From NCBI RefSeq assembly GCF_010723735.1, contig NZ_BLLB01000002.1, positions 3,224,001 through 3,288,000 of the forward strand: a stretch of DNA of 64,000 bases, read 5' to 3'. The position numbers and the translations under genes were made by a program. Below are positions 39,822 through 52,262 of the stretch, one piece after another; the first letter of the stretch is position 1, and every line of letters begins with the position of its first letter. The DNA comes from Mycolicibacterium hippocampi. GTDB lineage: Bacteria > Actinomycetota > Actinomycetes > Mycobacteriales > Mycobacteriaceae. The notes beneath the pieces were generated by a model. It made no database searches and was not told where the DNA came from. It was given only the letters and a program-made list of their open reading frames with translations.

Positions 39822-40765
39822 AACACCTTCTGGCAGCGGCCGACCTCAGCCGCGACGACGCCACCGCGATCCTCGACAACGCCGACCGGTTCCGCGAGGC
39901 GCTGCTCGGACGCGAGGTCAAGAAACTGCCCACCCTGCGGGGACGCACCATCATCACGATGTTCTACGAGAACTCCACCCGCACCCGGGTGTCGTTCGAG
40001 GTGGCCGGAAAGTGGATGAGCGCCGATGTCATCAACGTCAGCTCGTCGGGATCGTCTGCGGCCAAAGGGGAGTCGCTGCGCGACACCGCGCTGACGCTGC
40101 GGGCCGCCGGCGCCGATGCGCTGATCATCCGGCATCCGGCCTCCGGCGCCGCACAGCAGCTCGCCGCATGGACACTCGACGAGGATGGCGGGCCGGCTGT
40201 CATCAACGCCGGTGACGGCACGCACGAACACCCCACCCAGGCGTTGCTCGACGCGTTGACGATCCGGCAACGGCTGGGAACCATCGACGGCAAACGGGTG
40301 GTGATCGTCGGCGACGTCCTGCACAGCCGGGTGGCCCGATCCAACGTCGCACTACTGCACACCCTCGGCGCGGAGGTGGTGCTCGTCGCACCGCCCACGT
40401 TGTTGCCCGTCGGTGTAGAGGGCTGGCCGGTGACGGTGTCACACGAACTCGACGCCGAACTCCCGCTCGCCGATGCGATGCTGATGCTCCGGGTGCAGGC
40501 CGAGCGGATGAACGGCGGGTTCTTCCCGTCCGCACGTGAGTACTCGGTGCGCTACGGCCTGTCCGAGAAGCGCCAGGCCCAGCTGGCCGAACACGCCGTG
40601 GTTCTGCATCCGGGTCCGATGCTGCGCGGTATGGAGATCGCGCACTCGGTGGCCGACTCGTCGCAATCGGCCGTGCTGCAACAGGTCTCCAACGGCGTAC
40701 ACATCCGGATGGCGGTGTTGTTCCACCTGCTCGTCGGTGCGGAAGAGGAAGCGATCAGCGCATGA
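39818..40765 (+). CDS. pyrB: Aspartate carbamoyltransferase catalytic chain
   Basis: 315 residues. Transfers the carbamoyl group to aspartate, second step of UMP synthesis. Carbamoyl-phosphate site STRTRVSFE; the 80s loop [28 protein letters not shown]; and [11 protein letters not shown] near the C-terminus. No pyrI regulatory chain is present in the window. Overlaps both neighbours by 4 nt. Confidence 0.98.
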   Translation: MKHLLAAADLSRDDATAILDNADRFREALLGREVKKLPTLRGRTIITMFYENSTRTRVSFEVAGKWMSADVINVSSSGSSAAKGESLRDTALTLRAAGADALIIRHPASGAAQQLAAWTLDEDGGPAVINAGDGTHEHPTQALLDALTIRQRLGTIDGKRVVIVGDVLHSRVARSNVALLHTLGAEVVLVAPPTLLPVGVEGWPVTVSHELDAELPLADAMLMLRVQAERMNGGFFPSAREYSVRYGLSEKRQAQLAEHAVVLHPGPMLRGMEIAHSVADSSQSAVLQQVSNGVHIRMAVLFHLLVGAEEEAISA

Positions 40766-42054
40766 CAGTCCTGCTCAGAGGCGTGCGCCCGTACGGCGAG
40801 GGCGACGGTGTCGACGTGCTCGTCGACCACGGCCAGATCGAGGCCATCGGCGCCGGTGTGGCAGTCCCCGACGGCGCCGAGATCATCGACGCCGACGGCC
40901 AGATCCTGCTGCCGGGGTTCGTGGACCTGCACACCCATCTGCGCGAACCCGGTCGCGAATACGCCGAGGACATCGAAACCGGTTCCGCTGCAGCTGCTCT
41001 GGGCGGATACACCGCGGTGTTCGCGATGGCCAACACCGATCCGGTCGCCGATTCCGCGGTGGTGACCGACCACGTGTGGCACCGCGGTCAGCAGGTGGGC
41101 CTGGTCGACGTGCACCCGGTCGGCGCGGTGACCGTCGGCCTCGAGGGCAAACAGCTGACCGAGATGGGGCTGATGTCCGCCGGTGTCGGGCGGGTCAGGA
41201 TGTTCTCCGACGACGGCCTGTGTGTGGACGACCCGCTGGTGATGCGCCGCGCGCTGGAGTATGCGACGGGCCTCGGAGTGCTGATCGCCCAGCACGCCGA
41301 GGAGCCACGCCTGACCCGCGGTGCGGTCGCCCACGAGGGTCCGAACGCCGCCCGCCTCGGTCTGGCGGGATGGCCGCGCGCCGCAGAGGAGTCGATCGTC
41401 GTCCGCGACGCGCTGCTGGCCCGCGATGCGGGAGCCCGGGTGCACATCTGCCACGCGTCGACCGCGGGCACCGTCGAGCTGGTGAGGTGGGCCAAAGAGC
41501 AGGGGATATCGATCACCGCCGAGGTCACGCCGCATCATCTGCTCCTCGACGACACCCGGCTGTACACCTACGACGGCAGCAACCGGGTTAACCCGCCGCT
41601 GCGCGAGGCCAGCGACGCCGTCGCACTGCGCCGAGCCCTTGCCGACGGTGTGATCGATTGTGTGGCCACTGATCACGCACCGCACGCCGCTCACGAGAAA
41701 TGCTGTGAGTTCGCCAATGCCCGCCCTGGCATGCTGGGCCTGCAGACAGCGCTGTCGGTGGTGGTCGAGACGATGGTGGCGCCGGGGATGCTGACGTGGC
41801 GCGACGTCGCCCGCGTGATGAGCGAGGGTCCGGCACGCATCGTCGGGCTTCCCGATCAGGGACGACCGTTGGAAGTGGGGGAGCCGGCGAACCTGACCGT
41901 GGTCGATCCCGGGGCGAAGTGGACGGTGCGGGGTCCGGAGTTGGCCAGCCGCTCGGACAACACACCGTACGAGGACATGGAGTTGCCGGGGGTGGTGACG
42001 GTGACGATGCTGCGCGGCAAGCTCACCGCGCGCGATGGAAAGAGCCCGGTGTGA
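40762..42054 (+). CDS. pyrC: Dihydroorotase
   Basis: 430 residues, type I amidohydrolase. Metal ligands are in [11 protein letters not shown], the His residues in ICHASTAG and EVTPHHLLL, and the catalytic Asp in [12 protein letters not shown]. Cyclises carbamoyl-aspartate to dihydroorotate. ATG 40762 overlaps the pyrB stop; its stop overlaps the next GTG. Confidence 0.98.
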   Translation: MTVLLRGVRPYGEGDGVDVLVDHGQIEAIGAGVAVPDGAEIIDADGQILLPGFVDLHTHLREPGREYAEDIETGSAAAALGGYTAVFAMANTDPVADSAVVTDHVWHRGQQVGLVDVHPVGAVTVGLEGKQLTEMGLMSAGVGRVRMFSDDGLCVDDPLVMRRALEYATGLGVLIAQHAEEPRLTRGAVAHEGPNAARLGLAGWPRAAEESIVVRDALLARDAGARVHICHASTAGTVELVRWAKEQGISITAEVTPHHLLLDDTRLYTYDGSNRVNPPLREASDAVALRRALADGVIDCVATDHAPHAAHEKCCEFANARPGMLGLQTALSVVVETMVAPGMLTWRDVARVMSEGPARIVGLPDQGRPLEVGEPANLTVVDPGAKWTVRGPELASRSDNTPYEDMELPGVVTVTMLRGKLTARDGKSPV

Positions 42055-42554
42055 ACACCCCGACACTGGTCGCCTCGCTGGTGATGGCCGGGGTGGTGGC
42101 GCTTCTGATCGCGGTGCTGATCCAGGCGATGATCCGCGGGTGGCGACGCCGGGTCGAGCGTCAGGCCAAGATCGTGGGCACGCTGCCGGCGCTGCCCGAC
42201 ACCGTCGGTCCGGTGGTCGTCGCGGCCACCAAGGGGCTCTACGTCGGCAGCACGCTGGCCCCGCACTGGAACGACCGGGTTGCCGCCGGAGATCTCGGAT
42301 TCCGGGCGAAGTCCGTTCTGACCCGCTACCCCGAAGGGATCATGTTGCAGCGCACCGGCGCCGGCCCCATCTGGATCCCCGACGACGCGATCGTCGACAT
42401 CCGCACCGAGAAGTATCTGGCGGGCAAGGCGCTAACCCATGACGGGATCCTGGCGATCCGCTGGCGGTTGCCGTCGGGCGTCGAGATCGACACCGGCTTC
42501 CGCGCCGACGACCGTCGCGACTACACGAAATGGCTTCCGGAGGAGGTCGCATGA
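42051..42554 (+). CDS. PH-like membrane-anchored protein of the pyr operon
   Basis: 167 residues. One N-terminal membrane helix ([23 protein letters not shown], about 5-27), a basic stop-transfer ([10 protein letters not shown]), then a cytosolic beta-rich PH-like domain ([29 protein letters not shown] ... [24 protein letters not shown]). Homologous to Rv1382, always between pyrC and carA in mycobacteria. Four-nt overlaps on both sides show it is co-translated with pyrimidine enzymes, yet no role is known. It could tether the pathway to the membrane (speculation). Confidence 0.88.
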   Translation: MNTPTLVASLVMAGVVALLIAVLIQAMIRGWRRRVERQAKIVGTLPALPDTVGPVVVAATKGLYVGSTLAPHWNDRVAAGDLGFRAKSVLTRYPEGIMLQRTGAGPIWIPDDAIVDIRTEKYLAGKALTHDGILAIRWRLPSGVEIDTGFRADDRRDYTKWLPEEVA

Positions 42555-43675
42555 CCGCACACAAAGCATTCCTCGTGCTCGAGGACGGCCGGATCTTCAC
42601 CGGCACCGAGTTCGGGGCGACCGGCCAGACGCTGGGGGAGGCCGTGTTCTCCACAGGTATGTCGGGCTACCAGGAGACGTTGACCGACCCCAGCTACCAC
42701 CGCCAGATCGTGGTGGCGACCGCGCCTCAGATCGGCAACACCGGATGGAACCTCGAGGACGGCGAAAGTCGCGGCGACAAGATCTGGGTGGCCGGCTACG
42801 CGGTGCGTGATCCGTCACCGCGGGCGTCGAACTGGCGCGCGACCGGAACGCTCGAGGACGAACTGGTGCGACAGGGCATCGTCGGCATCGCGGGAATCGA
42901 CACCCGCGCGGTGGTGCGCCACCTGCGCAGTCGCGGGTCGATGAAGGCGGGAGTATTCAGCGGGGCCGCGCTCGCCGACGCCGAGGAGTTGTTGGCGCGG
43001 GTACGCAATCAGGCCGCGATGCTCGGCGCTGATCTGGCCGGCGAGGTCAGCACCGACGGCAGCTACGTCGTCGAACCCGATGGGCCACATCGGTTCACCG
43101 TCGCCGCTCTGGATCTCGGCATCAAGACGAACACCCCCCGCAACCTCACCAAGCGGGGAGTCCGCAGTCACGTGCTGCCGTCGTCGGTGAGCTTCAGCGA
43201 GATCGCCGCGCTGCGCCCCGACGGCGTGTTCCTGTCCAACGGCCCGGGCGACCCGGCCACCGCAGACCACGTGGTCGCGGTGACCCAGGAGGTGCTCGAC
43301 GCCGGGATCCCGCTGTTCGGCATCTGCTTCGGCAACCAGATCCTGGGCCGCGCGCTGGGCCGCTCCACCTACAAGATGACGTTCGGACACCGGGGGATCA
43401 ACATCCCGGTGATGGATCACGCCACGGGACGGGTGGCGATCACCGCCCAGAACCACGGCTTCGCCCTGGAGGGAGAGGCCGGCGAGGAGTTCGACACGCA
43501 GTTCGGACGCGCGATGGTCAGCCACACCTGTGCCAACGACGGTGTGGTGGAAGGAATCAAATTGGTCAGCGGGCGGGCGTTCTCGGTGCAGTACCACCCC
43601 GAGGCAGCCGCGGGTCCACGCGACGCCGAGTACCTGTTCGATCAGTTCGTCGACCTGATGGCGGGGGAGAAATGA
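42551..43675 (+). CDS. carA: Carbamoyl-phosphate synthase small (glutamine amidotransferase) chain
   Basis: 374 residues. N-terminal CPSase small domain; C-terminal class I GATase with the catalytic Cys in [15 protein letters not shown] and His/Glu in [14 protein letters not shown] 42551 overlaps the preceding stop (ATGA); an in-frame upstream start is inside the PH-like gene. Produces ammonia for CarB. A large palindrome separates it from carB. Confidence 0.97.
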   Translation: MTAHKAFLVLEDGRIFTGTEFGATGQTLGEAVFSTGMSGYQETLTDPSYHRQIVVATAPQIGNTGWNLEDGESRGDKIWVAGYAVRDPSPRASNWRATGTLEDELVRQGIVGIAGIDTRAVVRHLRSRGSMKAGVFSGAALADAEELLARVRNQAAMLGADLAGEVSTDGSYVVEPDGPHRFTVAALDLGIKTNTPRNLTKRGVRSHVLPSSVSFSEIAALRPDGVFLSNGPGDPATADHVVAVTQEVLDAGIPLFGICFGNQILGRALGRSTYKMTFGHRGINIPVMDHATGRVAITAQNHGFALEGEAGEEFDTQFGRAMVSHTCANDGVVEGIKLVSGRAFSVQYHPEAAAGPRDAEYLFDQFVDLMAGEK

Positions 43676-43687
43676 CGCCCGAGCCGC

Positions 43688-43748
43688 GCCGGAACTGTAT
43701 TCCAGCAGGCGTCTTCTCGCACGTTCGCTGCTGGAATGCAGTTCCGGC
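43688..43748. repeat. 61-bp palindromic element, copy 2 (carA-carB gap)
   Basis: 21-bp inverted repeat, arms 43688-43708 and 43728-43748, loop 19 nt, arms pairing at all positions except one T/G that would be a G-U wobble in RNA. Left arm begins GCCGGAACTGTATTCC. Relative to copy 1 (2041-2101) one G-C pair has become T-A on both sides. It fills most of the 92-nt carA-carB gap, about 20 nt before the carB start, in the middle of an otherwise overlapping operon. Confidence 0.9.
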
Positions 43749-43767
43749 GATCAGTAGGAGTAAGTAG

Positions 43768-47102
<3,335 letters not shown>

Positions 47103-47106
<4 letters not shown>

Positions 47107-47933
47107 CGATGGGCGGGTTCGGTGACCGCCTGTCGGCTGCGATGTCGCAACGGGGTCCGTTGTGCCTGGGGATCGACCCCCACCCGGAATTGCTGAGTGC
47201 GTGGGGGCTCGGAGCGGACGCCGAGGGCCTGGCGCGGTTCAGCGACATCTGTGTCGCCGCGTTCGAGGGCTTCGCCGTCGTCAAGCCGCAGGTGGCCTTC
47301 TTCGAGGCGTACGGGTCGGCGGGCTACACCGTTCTGGAGCACACCATCGCCGAGCTGCGGCAGCGTGGTGTGCTGGTGCTCGCCGACGCCAAGCGCGGAG
47401 ACATCGGTACCACCATGGCCGCCTACGCGAAGGCCTGGGCAGGAGACTCGCCGCTGGCGGTCGACGCGGTGACCGCCTCGCCGTATCTGGGCTTCGGGTC
47501 GCTGCAGCCGCTGCTGGACACGGCGCTCGAGCGCGACCGAGGGGTGTTCGTGCTGGCCGCGACATCCAACCCGGAGGGCGCCTCGGTGCAGCGGGCATGG
47601 GAGCCCGGGGCCGCGGGTCGCACGGTGGCCCAATCCATAGTCGACGCCGCGGCGGCGATCAACGGCGCGGGGCGGTTCGGACCGGTCGGTGTGGTCGTCG
47701 GAGCGATGTTGACCGACCCGCCCGAAGTCGGCGGGCTCCACGGCCCCGTGCTGGTGCCAGGGGTGGGCGCCCAGGGCGGCCGGCCCGACGCGCTCGCGGG
47801 GTTCGCGGGGGCGCTGCCGGGGCAGTTGCTGCCCGCGGTGTCCCGGGAAGTGCTGCGGGCCGGACCGGACATCGCCACGCTGCGTACAGCGGCGCAGCGG
47901 ATGCGCGACGCCGTCGCCTACCTCAGCCCTTGA
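47103..47933 (+). CDS. pyrF: Orotidine 5'-phosphate decarboxylase, type 2
   Basis: 276 residues. Final step to UMP. The catalytic block [23 protein letters not shown] (Lys and two Asp) marks the type 2 subfamily, which is longer than the E. coli enzyme. GTG 47103 overlaps the carB stop; ATG 47109 is an alternative. Last gene of the pyr operon. orotate phosphoribosyltransferase and dihydroorotate dehydrogenase are not in the window. Confidence 0.96.
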
Positions 47934-48296
47934 CCGGCGCACTCGCCGCGACACGCCCGAGACGCGGTGACCAGCGAAAATTTCTCTGTGCGGCGACTCC
48001 CGCGGGGTGCTGCGCCGGCCCGTTACGGTCCTGGCGAACCGCGATCGGCGGCCACGCTCGGCCAATACCCTTGATATGCAGGGATTTCAGCCGAATTCGC
48101 GGCTGTCGGGACGCTTCAGCGATGCTTCGGCCCGCAGGGGGCGGCTGCGCGTCAGCGCCCTACACGCTGGGCTTTTGGGCTGGCTACCGGGGGGTGGGGT
48201 TAGCTTTCGTCAGCCCGCGTGGGTACGGTCGTGCACGCTGGCTGGTTCTCGGACCAGCCGAGACAAAACAGATGATGGTGAGAGACGGAGGAACCC
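47934..48296 (+). other. Long leader/promoter region of mihF
   Basis: 363-nt non-coding stretch between pyrF and mihF. It includes a 7-bp stem-loop GGCTGGT-tctcgg-ACCAGCC at 48240-48259 and GGAGGA (48287-48292) before the GTG. PE15/PPE20, which lie here in M. tuberculosis, are absent. No conserved riboswitch was recognised. Confidence 0.6.
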
Positions 48297-48617
48297 GTGG
48301 CCCTTCCCCAGTTGACCGACGAACAGCGCGCGGCAGCGTTGGAGAAGGCTGCTGCCGCTCGTCGAGCGCGTGCCGAACTCAAGGACCGGCTCAAGCGTGG
48401 CGGCACCAACCTCAAGCAGGTTCTCAAGGACGCCGAGACCGATGAGGTCTTGGGCAAGATGAAGGTCTCCGCGCTGCTGGAGGCCCTGCCCAAGGTCGGC
48501 AAGGTCAAGGCCCAGGAGATCATGACCGAGCTCGAGATCGCCCCGACCCGCCGGTTGCGCGGCCTGGGTGATCGTCAGCGCAAGGCCCTGCTGGAAAAGT
48601 TCGACTTCACGTCCTAG
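48297..48617 (+). CDS. mihF: Mycobacterial integration host factor
   Basis: 106 residues, basic nucleoid protein. Helix 1 is long and charged (EQRAAALEKAAAARRARAELKDRLK), then NLKQVLKDAETDEVLGKMKVSALLEALP and a helix-two-turn-helix DNA site (KVGKVKAQEIMTELEIAPTRRLRGLG). Bends DNA and was first found as a host factor for phage L5 integration. GTG start with GGAGGA. The gene is isolated by a long leader and followed by a 6-bp GC stem (CCGGCC-gagg-GGCCGG, 48632-48647) that may be its terminator. Confidence 0.97.
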   Translation: MALPQLTDEQRAAALEKAAAARRARAELKDRLKRGGTNLKQVLKDAETDEVLGKMKVSALLEALPKVGKVKAQEIMTELEIAPTRRLRGLGDRQRKALLEKFDFTS

Positions 48618-48631
48618 GCGATCAGTGAACG

Positions 48632-48647
48632 CCGGCCGAGGGGCCGG
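48632..48647 (+). terminator. GC-rich stem-loop after mihF
   Basis: CCGGCC (48632-48637) and GGCCGG (48642-48647) with a 4-nt loop, 15 nt after the mihF stop. No T-tract; a weak candidate terminator. Confidence 0.45.
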
Positions 48648-48656
48648 ACGGTGCCG

Positions 48657-48689
48657 ATGAGTGCCCGCGCGAAAAAGCTCGCGCGATGA
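48657..48689 (+). CDS. Possible 10-codon leader peptide overlapping the gmk start
   Basis: ATG 48657 opens [10 protein letters not shown] and stops at TGA 48687-48689, overlapping the gmk ATG (ATGA). The codons include a 7-bp stem CGCGCGA / TCGCGCG (48666-48672, 48679-48685) with a 6-nt loop ending right at the gmk ATG. Translation of this minicistron would open the stem and deliver ribosomes to gmk. Alternatively it is the remnant of the longer Gmk N-terminus of other mycobacteria. Confidence 0.4.
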   Translation: MSARAKKLAR

Positions 48690-49264
48690 CACGCGTCGTC
48701 GTGCTGTCCGGTCCCTCCGCCGTCGGGAAGTCCACAGTGGTGCGCTGTCTGCGCGAGCGGCTTCCCGACCTGTATTTCAGCGTCTCGGTCACCACCAGGG
48801 CGCCACGCCCCGGTGAAGTCGACGGGGTGGACTACTTTTTTGTCACCGACCAGCAGTTCCAGCACCTCGTCGACGAGGATGCCCTGCTCGAATGGGCCGA
48901 CATCCACGGCGGGCTGCACCGCTCCGGGACGCCCGCGGCGCCTGTCAGGGCTGCCGCCGCGGCCGGCCGGCCGGTCCTGATCGAGGTCGATCTGGCCGGG
49001 GCCAGGGCCGTCAAACGGGCCATGCCGGAGGCCACCACGGTGTTTCTGGCCCCGCCCAGCTGGGAGGTGCTGGAGAGCCGGCTGTCCCAGCGCGGGACCG
49101 AATCGCCTGAAGTGCGGGCCCGCAGATTGCAGACCGCCAGGACGGAGCTGGCCGCCCAGGGGGACTTCGACGAGGTCGTCGTCAACGGTCAATTGGAATC
49201 TGCCTGCGCGGAATTGGTATCCTTGCTGGTGGCCCACACGCCGGTGCCGCGCGATCAAGCCTGA
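48686..49264 (+). CDS. gmk: Guanylate kinase
   Basis: 192 residues. Phosphorylates GMP to GDP. P-loop GPSAVGKST at 9-17; GMP-binding segment [33 protein letters not shown] and C-terminal helices normal. It starts almost directly at the P-loop strand (TRVVVLSGP), lacking the roughly 15-20-residue N-terminal extension remembered for M. tuberculosis Gmk. No Shine-Dalgarno is visible before ATG 48686; a short hairpin and a minicistron overlap it instead. Confidence 0.95.
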   Translation: MTRVVVLSGPSAVGKSTVVRCLRERLPDLYFSVSVTTRAPRPGEVDGVDYFFVTDQQFQHLVDEDALLEWADIHGGLHRSGTPAAPVRAAAAAGRPVLIEVDLAGARAVKRAMPEATTVFLAPPSWEVLESRLSQRGTESPEVRARRLQTARTELAAQGDFDEVVVNGQLESACAELVSLLVAHTPVPRDQA

Positions 49265-49322
49265 TCGCCGCCCAGCACACGTCAGATCTGCATCAACTCA
49301 GAACCGCCAGGAGACCTTCTTC

Positions 49323-49640
49323 GTGAGCACCCCGCACGCCGACACGCGGCTGGCAGCCGTGGACATCGATCCGTCTGCCGCCAGCGCCTACGACACGCCG
49401 CTGGGCATTACCAACCCGCCCATCGACGAGTTGCTGGATCGCGCGTCGAGCAAGTACGCGCTGGTGATCTACGCCGCTAAACGCGCACGTCAGATCAACG
49501 ATTACTACAACCAGCTCGGTGACGGGATCCTCGAGTACGTCGGCCCGCTGGTCGAGCCCGGTCTGCAGGAGAAGCCGCTGTCGATCGCGATGCGGGAGAT
49601 CCACGGCGACCTGCTGGAGCACACCGAGGGCGCCGAGTAG
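49323..49640 (+). CDS. rpoZ: RNA polymerase omega subunit
   Basis: 105 residues, GTG start with AGGAG (49309-49313). Helps assemble beta-prime. Signature: [30 protein letters not shown]. Order gmk-rpoZ-coaBC-metK is the conserved actinobacterial one. Mycobacterial omega lacks parts of the E. coli ppGpp contact; nothing unusual here. Confidence 0.97.
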   Translation: MSTPHADTRLAAVDIDPSAASAYDTPLGITNPPIDELLDRASSKYALVIYAAKRARQINDYYNQLGDGILEYVGPLVEPGLQEKPLSIAMREIHGDLLEHTEGAE

Positions 49641-49654
49641 GCGGGACACCGCCG

Positions 49655-50902
49655 GTGCAGCGCAAGCGGATCATCGTCGGCGTCGCCGGCGGGATCGCCG
49701 CTTACAAGGCGGCCACGGTCGTGCGTCAGCTCACCGAGGCCGGCCATTCGGTCCGGGTCGTTCCGACCGACTCCGCGTTGCGGTTCATCGGTGCCGCCAC
49801 CTTCGAGGCGCTGTCGGGTAACCCCGTTCACACCGGCGTCTTCGAGGACGTCCACGAGGTGCCCCATGTCCGCTTCGGCCAGTCGGCCGACCTGGTCGTG
49901 GTCGCCCCGGCCACTGCGGACCTGTTGGCCCGGGCCGTCGCGGGACGCGCCGACGATCTGCTGACCGCCACCCTGCTGACGGCACGCTGCCCGGTGCTCT
50001 TCGCGCCTGCGATGCACACCGAGATGTGGTTACATCCCGCGACCTGCGAAAATGTGGCCACGCTGCGCAGGCGCGGGGCGATCGTGATGGAACCGGCCTC
50101 GGGCCGGCTGACGGGAGCCGACACCGGCGCGGGCCGACTCCCCGAGGCCGAGGAGATCAGTACGCTCGCCCATCTGCTCCTCGACCGGGGCGACGCGCTG
50201 CCCTACGACCTGGCCGGCGTCAAGGTCCTGGTGACCGCCGGCGGCACCCGCGAACCGATCGACCCGGTCCGCTTCATCGGCAACCGCAGTTCGGGCAAAC
50301 AGGGTTATGCGATGGCCCGGGTGATGGCCCAGCGTGGTGCCGAGGTGACGCTGATCGCCGGAAACACGGCCGGCCTCATCGATCCGGCCGGCGTCGACGT
50401 GGTCCATGTCGGTTCGGCGGTCCAACTGCGAGACGCCGTCTCCAAGCGCGCCCCCGACGTCAACGTCCTGGTCATGGCCGCCGCCGTCGCCGACTTCCGG
50501 CCCGCGCACCTGGCGACCAGCAAGATCAAGAAGGGCCCGGACGCTGCGGGCGACCCCACGATCGAGCTGGTTCGCAACGACGACGTCCTGGCCGGGGCAG
50601 TGCGCGCCCGCACCGACGGCCAGTTGCCCCACATGAGGGCCATCGTCGGGTTCGCCGCGGAGACGGGCGACGAGAACGGCGACGTGCTCTTCCACGCCCG
50701 CGCCAAACTCAAGCGCAAGGGCTGCGACCTGCTGGTGGTCAACGCAGTCGGCGACAACCGCGCCTTCGAGGTCGATCACAACGACGGCTGGTTGCTGTCG
50801 GCGGACGGCGCCGAGGCGGCGTTGGAGCACGGTTCGAAGACATTGATCGCCAGCCGTATTGTGGACGCGATCGCGGCATTCCTGCGCACCGGCAGGGGGT
50901 AG
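49655..50902 (+). CDS. coaBC: Bifunctional phosphopantothenoylcysteine decarboxylase / synthetase
   Basis: 415 residues, coenzyme A synthesis. The N-terminal CoaC flavoprotein domain (about 1-185) starts IIVGVAGGIAAYKAATVVRQL with the catalytic His in the VHEVPHVRFG region. The C-terminal CoaB domain (about 190-415) has VLVTAGGTREPIDPVRFIGN-type sequence and NRSSGKQGYAMA, then the AAVADFRPA and KIKKGPD loops for CTP-dependent ligation. GTG 49655, 14 nt after rpoZ. Confidence 0.97.
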   Translation: MQRKRIIVGVAGGIAAYKAATVVRQLTEAGHSVRVVPTDSALRFIGAATFEALSGNPVHTGVFEDVHEVPHVRFGQSADLVVVAPATADLLARAVAGRADDLLTATLLTARCPVLFAPAMHTEMWLHPATCENVATLRRRGAIVMEPASGRLTGADTGAGRLPEAEEISTLAHLLLDRGDALPYDLAGVKVLVTAGGTREPIDPVRFIGNRSSGKQGYAMARVMAQRGAEVTLIAGNTAGLIDPAGVDVVHVGSAVQLRDAVSKRAPDVNVLVMAAAVADFRPAHLATSKIKKGPDAAGDPTIELVRNDDVLAGAVRARTDGQLPHMRAIVGFAAETGDENGDVLFHARAKLKRKGCDLLVVNAVGDNRAFEVDHNDGWLLSADGAEAALEHGSKTLIASRIVDAIAAFLRTGRG

Positions 50903-51001
50903 GCCGGGCACGAGGTCGCAGTACGTGCTTGGGTGCAGGAGGCAACGCGATGGAGCGCAACGGGCGGGACCATCGCCACGACATACAAGAAGGGATCGAC
51001 C

Positions 51002-52210
51002 GTGAGTGAAGCTCGGCTGTTTACCAGTGAGTCGGTGACCGAGGGGCACCCCGACAAGATCTGTGACGCCATCAGCGACTCGGTGCTGGACGCACTGCTC
51101 GCCGACGACCCCAGGTCGCGCGTCGCGGTCGAGACGCTGGTGACGACCGGGCAGGTGCACGTCGTCGGTGAGGTGACCACGACCGCCAAGAACGCCTTCG
51201 CCGACATCACCGACACGGTGCGTGAGCGGATCCTCGAGATCGGCTACGACAGCTCCGACAAGGGTTTCGACGGTGCGACCTGCGGCGTCAACATCGGCAT
51301 CGGCAAGCAGTCGCCCGACATCGCCCAGGGCGTGGACACCGCGCACGAGACCCGCGTCGGCGGCGGCTCGGATCCACTGGACCTGCAGGGCGCCGGCGAC
51401 CAGGGTCTGATGTTCGGTTATGCCATCGCCGAAACGCCGGAACTGATGCCGCTGCCGATCGCGCTCGCGCACCGGCTGTCCCGCAAGCTGACCGAGGTCC
51501 GCAAGGACGGCACCCTGGCCTACCTGCGTCCTGACGGCAAGACCCAGGTGACGGTCCAGTACGACGGCAACAAGCCGGTGCGGCTGGATACCGTGGTGCT
51601 GTCCACCCAGCACGCCGACGGCATAGACCTGGACGAACAGCTGTCCCCGGAGATCAAGCGGCACGTGATCGATGCCGTGCTCGCCGAGCTGGGCCACGAC
51701 ACCATGGACACCACGGCGCCGCGACTGCTGGTCAATCCGACCGGCAAGTTCGTGCTCGGGGGTCCGATGGGAGATGCCGGGCTGACCGGCCGCAAGATCA
51801 TCGTCGACACCTACGGCGGCTGGGCCCGGCACGGTGGCGGCGCCTTCTCCGGCAAGGATCCGTCCAAGGTGGACCGTTCGGCGGCCTACGCGATGCGCTG
51901 GGTGGCCAAGAACGTCGTCGCAGCCGGCCTCGCAGAGCGTGTCGAGGTTCAGGTCGCTTACGCGATCGGCAAGGCTGCACCAGTCGGCCTGTTCGTCGAG
52001 ACCTTCGGCTCCGAAACCGTGGACCCGGTCAAGATCGAGAAGGCCATCGGCGAGGTCTTCGACCTGCGGCCCGGAGCCATCGTGCGCGATCTGGATCTGC
52101 TGCGTCCCATCTACGCACCGACGGCGGCGTACGGCCACTTCGGCCGCACCGACATCGAGTTGCCGTGGGAGCAGCTGAACAAGGTCGACGACCTCAAGAG
52201 CGCGGTCTAG
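51002..52210 (+). CDS. metK: S-adenosylmethionine synthetase
   Basis: 402 residues from GTG 51002 ([18 protein letters not shown]). Makes SAM from methionine and ATP. Signatures [12 protein letters not shown] and [16 protein letters not shown]; metal and ATP residues in [10 protein letters not shown]. Upstream 99 nt show no recognisable SAM riboswitch. In M. tuberculosis metK is followed directly by a convergent monooxygenase gene (Rv1393c, from memory); here thrE and a roughly 10-kb segment intervene. Confidence 0.98.
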   Translation: MSEARLFTSESVTEGHPDKICDAISDSVLDALLADDPRSRVAVETLVTTGQVHVVGEVTTTAKNAFADITDTVRERILEIGYDSSDKGFDGATCGVNIGIGKQSPDIAQGVDTAHETRVGGGSDPLDLQGAGDQGLMFGYAIAETPELMPLPIALAHRLSRKLTEVRKDGTLAYLRPDGKTQVTVQYDGNKPVRLDTVVLSTQHADGIDLDEQLSPEIKRHVIDAVLAELGHDTMDTTAPRLLVNPTGKFVLGGPMGDAGLTGRKIIVDTYGGWARHGGGAFSGKDPSKVDRSAAYAMRWVAKNVVAAGLAERVEVQVAYAIGKAAPVGLFVETFGSETVDPVKIEKAIGEVFDLRPGAIVRDLDLLRPIYAPTAAYGHFGRTDIELPWEQLNKVDDLKSAV

Positions 52211-52262
52211 GCCGAGCGACCCGAGAAGGCGTCCTTCGGGACGTCAGTATCCTGCTGGGGAA

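Noticed and set aside
50903..51001. Possible SAM riboswitch before metK
   Set aside because: Only 99 nt, and no recognisable SAM-I, SAM-II or SAM-IV core pairing could be drawn.
50030..52138. 702-residue frame antisense to coaBC and metK
   Set aside because: Spans two conserved genes and their gap on the opposite strand; composition is that of a shadow.
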